DNA of 47,279 nt, from assembly GCF_029893105.1 (NCBI RefSeq), contig NZ_JARXWG010000030.1:1-47279 (forward strand). Direction: 5' to 3'. The translations under genes and the position numbers were made by a program. Source of the stretch: Parabacteroides sp. PF5-9. GTDB lineage: Bacteria > Bacteroidota > Bacteroidia > Bacteroidales > Tannerellaceae. Of this stretch, positions 33,472 to 42,629 are shown one piece after another. Under the pieces are notes generated by a model. It was not told the DNA's origin and did no database searches. It saw only the letters and a list, made by a program, of their open reading frames with translations. Within the stretch, counting starts at the first letter, position 1, and every line of letters begins with the position of its first letter.

Positions 33472-33549
33472 ATGAATAAAACGGATTCAACTCACATTAT
33501 TGATCAAAAGGATTCCAGATTGGAACGGTATCGGAAAAAGGCATCGTAA
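33472..33549 (+). CDS. Possible 25-residue small ORF
   Basis: ATG at 33472 is preceded by AAAGGGGGAG at a 2-3 base distance and reads MNKTDSTHIIDQKDSRLERY in its first 20 residues, ending at TAA 33547-33549. It overlaps the end of the DUF4249 gene on the opposite strand. It is hydrophilic and has no known family. The ribosome site is good but may be chance. Confidence 0.2.
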   Translation: MNKTDSTHIIDQKDSRLERYRKKAS

Positions 33550-34594
33550 TACGTTTGGTTGAAAGTTGATAGCCGGCAACAATGCCATACCCATTAGCCA
33601 CATTGCTGTAGGCGGCCATCGGCTCACGCAAAGATTCGATGTCCCATCCGTTCAGATAAAAGGTCCATACCGCTTTCATGTATTGATAATAAGGCTCTGA
33701 GACAGAGAGTAAGATAAAGTCGTAGTGAACAATCGCTGTTAAGGCATCACTCTGATAGGAATAGGTATTATACGCCGACAGGGTCGATTTTAAGGCGTAT
33801 TCACGTCCATCAATCAAATCATCCGAAAAGGCGCCAAAACTGTAAAAAGAATTTATTTTTTCAGGGAGTGGATTGTTACTCATCGGATTAAGTATAGGAT
33901 CGTCGCACGACACATGAAAACCATCAACTTCGGTCATATAATTACCATAATTCGCATACCCGAAAGCATTGAAGAGATGGCTATAATAGTGATTTCCAAA
34001 CATTCCGACTTCATTTGTCGTTGTGATAAGAGTGTCTCCTTTATGGTATTCGGTCACCCGCCGGACCAGGAAACGGTAATAATTTTTTTCACCGGATTTG
34101 TCCCTGAATCGCATAGAACAGATCAGTGACTCGTCGTCAGACTGGTCATCAACAGCCCTCCCACTGATTGTATCTACAGAGAGAATTTCCGTATAATCCG
34201 GCAGAGTCGTTTCTCCACGAACAACGTCAAATCCAGGCGCTTCGGCGACAATCTCCAGCTTATCTCCCGCTTCCACCCGACAGCCGGGCAAGGCATACAG
34301 TCCTTTAACAGATAGTGTATCCTCTTCATGGCGATCAACCGGTTGCATCGTACCTCTATATACATTATTAATATATACATCTATCTTCACCGAACCGACT
34401 TCTACTTCCCATTGCTTATCTGTAATGAACCAACTCTTTGTGACATGTGCACTCACATCCTTATCCGGAGAAGCTGATGTATACAAAACCAGCTTAGGAG
34501 GGCTCGGATCTATTTTTATCCGGATCTCCGGATTGCAGGAGATAAATAGGATCAGGAATACTGCCGGGAATAGGGTATGTACGAATCTCATCAT
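33497..34594 (-). CDS. DUF4249 domain lipoprotein
   Basis: 365 residues. A lipobox FISC (C20) is followed by a beta-rich domain (LVLYTSASPDKDVSAHVTKS, then GDKLEIVAEAPGF and repeated strands). DUF4249 proteins are encoded after TonB receptors with STN or plug domains, as here, and are likely surface or periplasmic partners of the receptor. The gene starts 2 bases after the receptor stop. The ligand is unknown. Confidence 0.85.
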   Translation of the reverse strand: MMRFVHTLFPAVFLILFISCNPEIRIKIDPSPPKLVLYTSASPDKDVSAHVTKSWFITDKQWEVEVGSVKIDVYINNVYRGTMQPVDRHEEDTLSVKGLYALPGCRVEAGDKLEIVAEAPGFDVVRGETTLPDYTEILSVDTISGRAVDDQSDDESLICSMRFRDKSGEKNYYRFLVRRVTEYHKGDTLITTTNEVGMFGNHYYSHLFNAFGYANYGNYMTEVDGFHVSCDDPILNPMSNNPLPEKINSFYSFGAFSDDLIDGREYALKSTLSAYNTYSYQSDALTAIVHYDFILLSVSEPYYQYMKAVWTFYLNGWDIESLREPMAAYSNVANGYGIVAGYQLSTKRITMPFSDTVPIWNPFDQ

Positions 34595-34596
34595 TG

Positions 34597-37233
34597 TCAG
34601 AACTTATACGTATACGAAAACGAAGGTACGAAATTAAAGATTGTCGTCTTATAGAGTTTCACCTCCCACTCTTTACCCGAGTAAGTCACAACAGGTTCAA
34701 CTGCAATGGGATTGTCTTTCAGGTAAGCATTATATATACTGAAATTCCATATACCCATATTACCACTCTTCTTGGGGCGGTAGATGTTTATCCCCAAATC
34801 CAACCGGTGATAAGGGGGCAACTGGTAATTATTCCTTTGATCTGATCCTGAGAGGATAATACGATAATCATCTCCCCAGTAGATATGACCGGGAAGTTGT
34901 GAGGGTGCAAGATAATAGTCGGTCAGAAGTGTGATACGGTTGCCGGAAGCAAAGATCCAGTTTGCATTGAGTTCGACTTTCTCTGATAAGCGATGTGAGA
35001 TGACCAGATCCACTTTATGGCGGTTATCATATTTTGAAGAAAACCACTCCCCCTTATTAATGCCGGTATCATTAAACCGCCTGTTACTCCAGGATAAGGT
35101 ATAGGCCAACCATCCCCGGGTTTTCCCGGTATTCTTGCGAATCATCAATTCCGTCCCGTATGAACGCCCTTCACCCAAGGCAACACGCTTCTCCCAATTC
35201 GGGAAGGAAGATATTATCGAAGAGGCATCTTTATATTCAAGGATATTGTCTGTTGTTTTATAGTAACCCTCAATCGACAAATCATATTGTTTGGCTAAAT
35301 CAGCATACAATCCTGCAGAAAAATGATGAGACGCTATCGGGGGGATACGCTTGGTCACCGGGACCCATAAATCAGTCGGCAAATTTATAGACGTACTTGA
35401 TAGCTGATGGACATACTGGTTCATTTTTGAATAAGAAATTTTAACAGATATTTCCGGACGGATAAGGTATCGCCCGGAAATACGCGGCTGAAATGAATGA
35501 TAAGTACTCCCCTGAACATGGAAGATCGTATGTCTGAAGCCGCCTCTGAGCCATATCCGGTCGTTCAATAAAAGTTCGTCTTCTGCATAAAAAGAGAGTT
35601 CATGACCCCGGATAAAAGGGTCATTGAAGACTGTATCGGTAGAATATTGGCTGATTGAATCTTTTGTCCACGATTCCATCTTGTTCAGCCCCGGCCGAAA
35701 AAAATGAAGCAGGTAATCAGTACCTGCCCGTATGCGATGCTTTTCATGTAAACGAATCTCAAAATCCGCTTTAATGCTGAGATCCTCCATCCGCGATCGA
35801 TAATCCTGAAAGTTATAATAGATCTGCTTCTTTTCATGGAATCGATTTTCTGTTTGCATCACCCGCGATCGATATCGGCTGTAACCTATTGTAAAATTGG
35901 CAAATAGATTATTATTAAACACATAATTCCAGTTCATTGAACCGACAAGATTACCCCATCGCCAACGAAACAAATCTTCATCTTTTGTTTCGTACTTCTC
36001 CCCCGATTTAAAATTATCATCACCCATGTAAAAGATCAACCGCATCTGACTTTTATCTGAGAATGAATGATTTAACTTCGCATTAATATCATAAAAATAA
36101 TAACCGGCAATCAGCTTTCTGGTCTTTTTACGGTTGGTCGCCGAAAGTACAGAGGCAACAATCAAGTCCGGCCATGTACGTCGCACAGAGAAATTGAACG
36201 ATGAACGACCCTTTATAATCGGCCCTTCCAGATTTGCTTTGGCTGAAATAAGACCTAACGACAGACTTCCATGATACTGCTGACGATCGCCATCCTTCAT
36301 CCGCACATCAATCACTGATGAGGCACGGCCACCGTATTGAGCCGGAAAAGCTCCTTTGTAAAAGGTTGTATTCTTCAGAGCGTCAGCATTAAAGGCTGAA
36401 AAAAAACCACCCAGGTGGCTCACATGATAGACCGGATTTCCATCGACCAGATATAGATTTTCGTCGCCATTCCCCCCTCGCACATAGAGCGCACTCATCC
36501 CTTCCATCCCTTGCGCTACCCCAGGCAGATGCTGAAGTGTCTTCACCAGATCCGGTTCTCCGAGCAGAGTGGGCATCGAAGTAATATTGGAAATAGAAAG
36601 ATCTGTTTTTCCCGGAATAGAGGTAACTATATCTTTATCAATACTTTCCCCTTCTATCAGGATCTCTCCTAACCGTCCGGATGCAGGTAAAAGTATTTCT
36701 AAAAGCGTATCCTTTTGTAAGATAAAATTGATCTCCCTCGGTTCATAGCCTACATAAGAAGCCCGTAAATGTACTTTTCCAGCAGGCAAAGTAAGGCTAA
36801 AAAAGCCATAACTGTTTGATACAGAACCATTATTAGACCCTTTGTCCAATAAAGATGCACCCAACAAACTTTCATACGATACTGAGTCCCGAATAAACCC
36901 GCTAATGGTGTATTGAAAACCACTCTTTTTTAGGATAATATATTTTCCGGTAATTTTATAGGCAAAAGGTAACGATGAAAAGAGCCGTTTTAGACAATAT
37001 GACAACGATTCTTCCGACGCAGAAAAAGAAATTTTTTGGAAATCTTTTACGATCGAAGATTCATACGAAAATGTCATATTAGACTGTTTTTCAATTATTA
37101 ACAGCAACTCTTCAAGAGGAATATTGTCCACTTCCACGGTAATCAAGGCGGCTGCCCTTGAAAATTGGGCTTTTAACCCCCAAAACATACCGGTGAATAG
37201 GGAAAAAATTAGTATCAAAAAGAGTCGTTGCAT
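34597..37233 (-). CDS. TonB-dependent receptor with N-terminal STN signalling domain
   Basis: 878 residues. After the signal peptide (about 1-23) comes an STN domain (about 30-90, with PLEELLLIIEKQSNMTFSYE) of the kind that passes a signal to a FecR-like anti-sigma factor. Next are a CarboxypepD_reg domain (about 112-190, ISGFIRDSVSYESLLGASLL), a plug (about 215-320, LPGVAQGMEGMSALYVRGG), and the barrel, ending in SYTYKF. It imports an unknown ligand using TonB energy and, by family logic, reports binding to the cell-surface signalling pair. It lies 9 bases after the FecR gene and 2 before the DUF4249 gene. Confidence 0.9.
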   Translation of the reverse strand: MQRLFLILIFSLFTGMFWGLKAQFSRAAALITVEVDNIPLEELLLIIEKQSNMTFSYESSIVKDFQKISFSASEESLSYCLKRLFSSLPFAYKITGKYIILKKSGFQYTISGFIRDSVSYESLLGASLLDKGSNNGSVSNSYGFFSLTLPAGKVHLRASYVGYEPREINFILQKDTLLEILLPASGRLGEILIEGESIDKDIVTSIPGKTDLSISNITSMPTLLGEPDLVKTLQHLPGVAQGMEGMSALYVRGGNGDENLYLVDGNPVYHVSHLGGFFSAFNADALKNTTFYKGAFPAQYGGRASSVIDVRMKDGDRQQYHGSLSLGLISAKANLEGPIIKGRSSFNFSVRRTWPDLIVASVLSATNRKKTRKLIAGYYFYDINAKLNHSFSDKSQMRLIFYMGDDNFKSGEKYETKDEDLFRWRWGNLVGSMNWNYVFNNNLFANFTIGYSRYRSRVMQTENRFHEKKQIYYNFQDYRSRMEDLSIKADFEIRLHEKHRIRAGTDYLLHFFRPGLNKMESWTKDSISQYSTDTVFNDPFIRGHELSFYAEDELLLNDRIWLRGGFRHTIFHVQGSTYHSFQPRISGRYLIRPEISVKISYSKMNQYVHQLSSTSINLPTDLWVPVTKRIPPIASHHFSAGLYADLAKQYDLSIEGYYKTTDNILEYKDASSIISSFPNWEKRVALGEGRSYGTELMIRKNTGKTRGWLAYTLSWSNRRFNDTGINKGEWFSSKYDNRHKVDLVISHRLSEKVELNANWIFASGNRITLLTDYYLAPSQLPGHIYWGDDYRIILSGSDQRNNYQLPPYHRLDLGINIYRPKKSGNMGIWNFSIYNAYLKDNPIAVEPVVTYSGKEWEVKLYKTTIFNFVPSFSYTYKF

Positions 37234-37242
37234 GCGTTGTTT

Positions 37243-38088
37243 TTATGGCTTAGAGACAACAGTCAGATGGGTATCCAGAGTCTGGTTAATAATAAAGAGT
37301 GTTTCTTCAAGAGATAAATCATTAAAAGTAGCCGTCAATTTCAAATCTAAAGATCCTTTTTCATTGATAATCTGCACATTAAAACATTCATTCAAATCTC
37401 TAATGACACGTTCAAGCGGTGTCTCATGGAAAATCAGCGTCTGTGTTTTCCAAGAAAGATAATTCATATCATTATCAGCTACCTGTATGGCTATTCTTTT
37501 ATTTTCAGCATTGTATTCCGCTGACATACCGGCAGTTAAAAGGTTCTTATCTCCCTCCGAATGATCTTCAAATAGCACTTTCCCGCTCGCCACATTGATC
37601 TTTGTAGCCTCTTCCCGCTCTTCAATCTGAAAACTGGTACCGACTACCGTAGTGACTGTATAAGTCGTTTTAACAGCAAAAGGGCGCATTACATCCTGCT
37701 TTACCTGGAAAAAAGCCTTCCCATTCATCTCCACAGTACGTCTTTTCTGATTAAAATCCTTTCTATTATACTTGATTTTTGAATCTCCTGCCAACGATAC
37801 CAAGGTACTATCAGGCAGATAAACGTCTTTAGATTGATTTGATAACGTATTGACTATCACCCAATCAGGCGTGTTTTTATGCATCAGATAAACTATTCCA
37901 AAGCCAATAAGCAATACAAATACTGCCGCAATTCCAGCTACATAACGACGCAAAGGTATACGCTTACGAATAGCAGATCCGGCAGCAAAACGTTTCCAGG
38001 CTTCATCCGTATTCAGCTTCTTCTCGTTATAATGTTTAGCGACAAAAGCGATACGTTGTTCAAATTTGTCCTGTTGCTCGTGACTCAT
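37243..38088 (-). CDS. FecR-family anti-sigma factor
   Basis: 281 residues. A cytosolic N-terminal part (about 1-45) should bind the ECF sigma factor. One membrane helix lies at about 49-68 (YVAGIAAVFVLLIGFGIVYL). The periplasmic FecR domain follows (DVYLPDSTLVSLAGDSKI, KAFFQVKQDVMRPFAVKT, TVVGTSFQIEEREE), then a C-terminal DUF4974-type STN-like domain (TPLERVIRDLNECFNVQI). It is expected to hold the sigma factor inactive until the STN receptor is engaged. It is encoded between a barrel protein and the receptor. Confidence 0.92.
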   Translation of the reverse strand: MSHEQQDKFEQRIAFVAKHYNEKKLNTDEAWKRFAAGSAIRKRIPLRRYVAGIAAVFVLLIGFGIVYLMHKNTPDWVIVNTLSNQSKDVYLPDSTLVSLAGDSKIKYNRKDFNQKRRTVEMNGKAFFQVKQDVMRPFAVKTTYTVTTVVGTSFQIEEREEATKINVASGKVLFEDHSEGDKNLLTAGMSAEYNAENKRIAIQVADNDMNYLSWKTQTLIFHETPLERVIRDLNECFNVQIINEKGSLDLKLTATFNDLSLEETLFIINQTLDTHLTVVSKP

Positions 38089-38100
38089 AAAGCATTAAAA

Positions 38101-38838
38101 TTATTTTCCGATTTTAAATTTATATCCAACTAATAGACTAACTGTGTGATATTTAGCATCAATTTGATCCCATTCAAATTCTTTGCCCAAAGAGATATCA
38201 TATCCCAGATTCATCACCCATTGTTTCACTTCAACCCCCAAACTGGCCGTAGCTCCCCAATCAAATTTGTTACTGCCCGAATTCAGCTGCTTCGTATAAT
38301 AGCCATAGCTACTATACCCGTAACCACCACTATAATAGTACTCTCCATAGCCATAAGAGGGCAGAAAAGCCCCATAACCGGGATAATAAACCCCATTTGG
38401 AGCCGATTCATTGAAATGGTACTCCCAGTTCGTCATTTCATATTTCTCGCCTACCTGCACCGCAAAATAAGGCCCGGCAGCTATATTTAACCTGACATCC
38501 TCTGCTACAGCAAAAGAAAACTGCCCCATAACGGGCAATTGCAGAAAATGACGGGTCAATTTTACCGCGGAGTTACCAAAAAACTCTTTTTCAGTATTCA
38601 AATAACTCAAATTATCGATCGAAAAGCCCCTTTGAGTATAATTAATTCCCGATTTTATCGAAAAAAAAACAGGTGTAAATTGATATTCCACCCCCAACCC
38701 AACTTTCACGCCGGCTCGCCATTTGTTGTAATCAACACTCTTGGCTGCAGTCAACCCTGCTTCTGTCGTTAAACTCCACTGAGCCTGTACGTTAGTAATA
38801 GCAAAAATCATCATCACAAGTAAAAAAATCCTTTTCAT
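38101..38838 (-). CDS. Outer-membrane beta-barrel protein with Tyr/Gly-rich loop
   Basis: 245 residues from ATG 38838 (a start 6 codons earlier at 38856 is possible). A signal peptide (KRIFLLVMMIFAITNVQAQ) is followed by an 8- to 10-stranded small barrel of the PorT/OmpW-like type (GVKVGLGVEYQFTPVFFSI; LVGYKFKIGK at the end). A loop of about 35 residues, rich in Tyr and Gly (YYPGYGAFLPSYGYGEYYYS within it), is probably exposed at the surface. It is encoded between the sigma factor and the anti-sigma factor, an uncommon place; the usual order is sigma, FecR, receptor. Its role in signalling is inferred from position only. Confidence 0.8.
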   Translation of the reverse strand: MKRIFLLVMMIFAITNVQAQWSLTTEAGLTAAKSVDYNKWRAGVKVGLGVEYQFTPVFFSIKSGINYTQRGFSIDNLSYLNTEKEFFGNSAVKLTRHFLQLPVMGQFSFAVAEDVRLNIAAGPYFAVQVGEKYEMTNWEYHFNESAPNGVYYPGYGAFLPSYGYGEYYYSGGYGYSSYGYYTKQLNSGSNKFDWGATASLGVEVKQWVMNLGYDISLGKEFEWDQIDAKYHTVSLLVGYKFKIGK

Positions 38839-38923
38839 CTCTCCTGTTTTAGTCATAATTCATATCGTTTAATTCTATTATTATGACAACAAAAATGAAA
38901 AAACCCCTACCCGATGTGCCAAA

Positions 38924-39436
38924 TTATCCGAAAAAAAACAGGTAAATACGCTTAGCACTCTCCCGTAATGTTTTCAGAGCCTTACCCATCTGATTCTCTA
39001 CAGTTTTAATAGAAATAGTGAGTTCATCGGCAATTTCTTGGTATTTAAGACCATCTCTTTTGGATAATAAGAAGATTTTTTTTCGTTCTGGAGGGAGTTG
39101 ATCGATCGCATTCCATAAACGGGCGTTCCGTTCGGCTAAAAAGACCTCTTCGTCACCAGAATAATCGGTCAAATCAGGGATTTCTTCCAACGAACGCTGT
39201 TCATTCATTGAAGTGATAAAAGAGAGCGATCTGTTTCGTACTGTCTGATACATATATGCTTTCAGATTCTCAATTGCCTGTCCTCCGGACAACTTGCCCC
39301 ACACATCTGTAAATGCTTGTTGCACAACATCTTCAGCATCATCAATCTGCCCTGTATATCTGAGAGCAAACAGACATAAAGGTCTATACAATTCTTTAAA
39401 TTGATGTTCAAATTCCACAGTCGAAAACAAAGCCAT
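38924..39436 (-). CDS. ECF RNA polymerase sigma factor (Bacteroidetes FecI-type)
   Basis: 170 residues, the normal ECF size. Region 2 (about 9-75, with RYTGQIDDAEDVVQQAFTDVW) binds the -10 element and region 4 (about 113-158, LPPERKKIFLLSKRDGLKYQ and a helix-turn-helix) binds the -35 element. It is the first gene of a five-gene operon and presumably directs transcription of that operon and others when FecR lets go. A weak TTACTTTG box lies about 30 bases upstream on the minus strand. Confidence 0.95.
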   Translation of the reverse strand: MALFSTVEFEHQFKELYRPLCLFALRYTGQIDDAEDVVQQAFTDVWGKLSGGQAIENLKAYMYQTVRNRSLSFITSMNEQRSLEEIPDLTDYSGDEEVFLAERNARLWNAIDQLPPERKKIFLLSKRDGLKYQEIADELTISIKTVENQMGKALKTLRESAKRIYLFFFG

Positions 39437-39565
39437 ATATACTCATCGATAGGTTTAACCAATACAAAGTAAGACCCTTTTTCATTAACTATAGACAATT
39501 TCAGATAAATTATTACAGAATTAAGAAAAAGAAAGACAAAGAGATCGTGTATACTGATTTTTACC

Positions 39566-39573
39566 TATGTTTG
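39566..39573 (+). promoter_or_regulatory. -7 element of the symporter gene
   Basis: TATGTTTG matches TAnnTTTG and lies 30 bases before the ATG at 39603. It is divergent from the sigma factor gene. Confidence 0.55.
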
Positions 39574-39602
39574 CGGAATAAACAATTGATACTATCAGCA
39601 TT

Positions 39603-40997
39603 ATGGAACTCACACAACAGACGATCAACACCCTGAATGACTTGCTTTGGACGTATATATTGATCGGTTTATTACTCGGATGTGCACTATGGTTTACTTT
39701 TCGTTCCCGTTTTGTACAATTCCGTCTGTTGGGAGAGATGATTCGCCTATTAGGCGATTCCACCGCTAAAACGGCAGAAAAACAGATATCCTCCTTTCAG
39801 GCATTCGCCGTATCACTGGCGAGCCGTGTAGGAACAGGGAATTTAGCAGGAGTAGCGACAGCAATTGCTGTTGGAGGGCCAGGTGCAGTATTCTGGATGT
39901 GGATTATTGCACTTTTTGGCGCTTCCAGCGCATTTATTGAGTCTACACTCGCTCAATTATATAAAGTCAAAGGAAAAGATTCATTTATCGGTGGCCCGGC
40001 ATATTATATGGAACGTGGTTTGGGAAAACGTTGGCTGGGTGTATTATTTGCCGTACTTATAGCCATCACGTTTGGTTTCGCCTTCAACTCCGTACAAAGC
40101 AACACCATATGCGCCGCATGGGAATCGGCATTTGGCATAAAGTCCTCCTATATGGGCGTTTTCATCACCATTTTTACCCTTATCATTATTTTTGGAGGTA
40201 TTCAGCGTATTGCCAAAGTAAGTAGTATCATCGTACCAGCCATGGCATTAGGTTACATTGTATTGGCATTCGGAATCGTTATATTCAATCTGAATAAACT
40301 TCCGGGAGTCTTTGAGATGATTATCGGGAATGCTTTTGGCTGGGAGCAATTTGTCGGAGGAGGTGTGGGAGCCGCTTTAATGCAAGGGATTAAAAGAGGA
40401 CTCTTTAGCAATGAAGCGGGAATGGGCTCGGCTCCAAACGTAGCTGCTACAGCAAGTACATCACATCCGGTCAAACAAGGATTAATACAAGCATTAGGCG
40501 TTTTCACCGATACATTGATCATTTGCACCTGTACCGCATTCATTATTCTATTCAGCGGAGCGCCTTTGGACAGTTCGATTAATGGCATTCAACTGACACA
40601 ACAAGCTTTAACCAATGAAATCGGTGAAATCGGAACCATTTTTGTTGCCTTAGCCATTTTACTCTTTGCTTTCAGCAGTATCATCGGAAACTATTATTAC
40701 GGCGAAGCCAATATCCGGTTTATTACGTCCAAACGATATATATTACAACTATACAGAGTCTTAGTCGGGGGCATGGTCTTATTTGGAGCCTTAGCCAGCC
40801 TGGATCTTGCCTGGAGTCTGGCGGATATCACCATGGGGTGCATGACCCTGTGTAACTTGGTCGCAATCATCCTGTTAAGCCGTCAGGCTTTCCTGCTGTT
40901 GAACGATTATGTCAGCCAGAAGAAAAGAGGAATAAAAAGTCCGGTCTTCGATAAAAACACGATCCCTGAACTGAAAGATAAAATAGAAAGCTGGTGA
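39603..40997 (+). CDS. Sodium:alanine symporter family (AGCS) protein
   Basis: 464 residues with about 10-11 membrane segments. The AGCS signature FAVSLASRVGTGNLAGVATAI near 60-80 and the later VGAALMQGIKRGLFSNEAGMGSAPN segment are conserved and shape the sodium and amino-acid sites. It probably imports alanine, glycine or a related amino acid with sodium at the inner membrane. The protein has a single promoter and stands alone; the next gene is convergent. Only a 6-bp hairpin (TGCGCG/CGCGCA near 41001) follows. Confidence 0.93.
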   Translation: MELTQQTINTLNDLLWTYILIGLLLGCALWFTFRSRFVQFRLLGEMIRLLGDSTAKTAEKQISSFQAFAVSLASRVGTGNLAGVATAIAVGGPGAVFWMWIIALFGASSAFIESTLAQLYKVKGKDSFIGGPAYYMERGLGKRWLGVLFAVLIAITFGFAFNSVQSNTICAAWESAFGIKSSYMGVFITIFTLIIIFGGIQRIAKVSSIIVPAMALGYIVLAFGIVIFNLNKLPGVFEMIIGNAFGWEQFVGGGVGAALMQGIKRGLFSNEAGMGSAPNVAATASTSHPVKQGLIQALGVFTDTLIICTCTAFIILFSGAPLDSSINGIQLTQQALTNEIGEIGTIFVALAILLFAFSSIIGNYYYGEANIRFITSKRYILQLYRVLVGGMVLFGALASLDLAWSLADITMGCMTLCNLVAIILLSRQAFLLLNDYVSQKKRGIKSPVFDKNTIPELKDKIESW

Positions 40998-41045
40998 TGC
41001 GCGTTCATGCGCGCAAATTGACAAGGGACAATTAGAAAGCCTTTA

Positions 41046-42281
41046 TTAACAATAGATTAAATAAGAGAGTTGTTCGGGAATAAAGACCTCGTTTGCTGTA
41101 TTACGAAGGTCTTCAGCAGTTAAAACATCGATTTTACCGGCAATTTCTTCCAAAGAACTATAAGAACCATGATGAAGGTAGTTTTTCCCAAGTCCCAGGA
41201 ATAATCCCTCCCGATTATCCCTTGAAATAGCCATTTGAGCGATTATTTGGCGCTTAACCACAGCCATCTGGGAGGTAGATAATTTCTTTTCCTGCAACTC
41301 ACGAAGGACTTTTTTGACTAATTGCAGCGCCTTTTCCAAGTGTTTCGGATCTGTTCCGAAATAAATCGAAGCCATTCCGGTATCCGTATAAGAGGTTATG
41401 TTCGATTCAATCGTATAAACCAGTCCATGACGCTCACGCAACATCAGATTAAGACGGCTATTCATTCCGGGGCCGCCCAATAGATTATTCAGGACAAATA
41501 AAGCCATCCGCTTCTCATCATACATGCTATATGCTCTATTTCCGATCAAAACATGCGCCTGATGGGTGTCTTTATCCATTCTGTTCGATGAAACCTTATA
41601 TTCTGAGGGAGCAATACGTGCAGAATTGCCGCTATTCGCCGCAAGATTCAACGCGCCCGTCAAACGCTCAAGCGTTTTGACAAGCTGTTTAAACGGTTGC
41701 CGCCCCATAGAGAAAAAAACCATCTGTTCAGGCATATAAAAACGGTGCAAAAAAGAGAGACCGTCTTCTGGCGTATATCGCTCGATAGATTCCTGATTAC
41801 CAAGAATATGATGCCCCAACTGATGCCCGGCAAAGATCTGATTTTCAAATTCATCATAAATCAATTCTGAAGGACTATCTTCATACGAATTAATCTCATC
41901 CAGAATCACTTCTTTCTCTTTTTCCAGTTCTTTCTGGGGAAAAGAGGAATGAAACACAATATCAGTCAATAATTCGACACTCCTGTTGAAATGTTCAGCC
42001 AAAAAGACCGAATAGACAAACGTCTCCTCTTTTGTTGTATAAGCGTTCAACTCACCACCTACGACCTCCATCCGGTTCAGGATATGCCAGGCCTTCCGCT
42101 TTGTTGTCCCCTTAAACAGCATATGCTCAACCAGATGAGCCATCCCGTGTTCATCATCACGTTCATCGCGCGTACCTGCATTAACTGCAAATCCACAGTA
42201 AGAAACAGGCGATTCCACCGGCAGATGAATAATTCGCAGGCCATTTTGAAGTTGATATGTATGATAGCGCATCTCTTTCAT
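41046..42281 (-). CDS. M16 (insulinase-like) zinc peptidase
   Basis: 411 residues from ATG 42281 (ATG 42272 is also possible; the frame opens at 42332, above a TACCTTAG box on the minus strand at 42296-42303, so I do not start there). The inverted zinc motif HLVEH (H49, E52, H53) is followed about 75 residues later by EVILDEINSYEDSP, which provides the third zinc ligand. Such enzymes cut peptides or processing intermediates; bacterial ones often act in pairs, but no inactive partner is encoded next to it. No signal peptide is seen. Confidence 0.9.
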   Translation of the reverse strand: MKEMRYHTYQLQNGLRIIHLPVESPVSYCGFAVNAGTRDERDDEHGMAHLVEHMLFKGTTKRKAWHILNRMEVVGGELNAYTTKEETFVYSVFLAEHFNRSVELLTDIVFHSSFPQKELEKEKEVILDEINSYEDSPSELIYDEFENQIFAGHQLGHHILGNQESIERYTPEDGLSFLHRFYMPEQMVFFSMGRQPFKQLVKTLERLTGALNLAANSGNSARIAPSEYKVSSNRMDKDTHQAHVLIGNRAYSMYDEKRMALFVLNNLLGGPGMNSRLNLMLRERHGLVYTIESNITSYTDTGMASIYFGTDPKHLEKALQLVKKVLRELQEKKLSTSQMAVVKRQIIAQMAISRDNREGLFLGLGKNYLHHGSYSSLEEIAGKIDVLTAEDLRNTANEVFIPEQLSYLIYC

Positions 42282-42629
42282 GTTGAATTGAAGCGCTAAG
42301 GTACAATATTTATCTTTAGTTGTAACAACCACCGAAAAGGTCCCTCCGAAATAGCCAACCGATCTAAAAAAGTGTCCAAATTCATCATTCTTAATCTCCC
42401 GTTTTTACGAACATCGTCACTGTTTTTCTTTTCTTTTCAGAAGAGGAACGCTATTTTTGCTTCAGAAAAAATCATTTGACAATTGTCGAATAAACAGTTG
42501 ATAGCTATCGAACGATCATTTCATAATTATTGAATACTCGTTTGACAATTGTCGAATGAATATTTCAAAAAAAATAATTCATTTTTTGTATTCAATCATT
42601 TTTATAAACCCCTTTAATCAACCAAAACA
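42282..42629. other. Divergent intergenic region with palindrome array
   Basis: No gene is visible between the M16 peptidase and the HU-like gene. It holds the 22-bp array at 42478-42565 and otherwise only AT-rich sequence. A TAnnTTTG element for the HU-like gene is not clear. Confidence 0.6.
42478..42565. repeat. Four-unit 22-bp palindromic array upstream of the HU-like gene
   Basis: Palindromic cores GACAATTGTC, GATAGCTATC, CATAATTATT and GACAATTGTC start at 42478, 42500, 42522 and 42544, exactly 22 bases apart, each followed by GAAT or GAAC. Two bases differ between GACAATTGTC and GATAGCTATC on each side in a matched way, so the palindrome is kept. It ends 64 bases before the HU-like start, where an operator would lie. 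The sequence is unrelated to the 28318 array, but the period is the same. Confidence 0.85.

Noticed and set aside
40998-41045. Terminator between the symporter and M16 genes
   Set aside because: Only a 6-bp stem (TGCGCG/CGCGCA) with no U-run.
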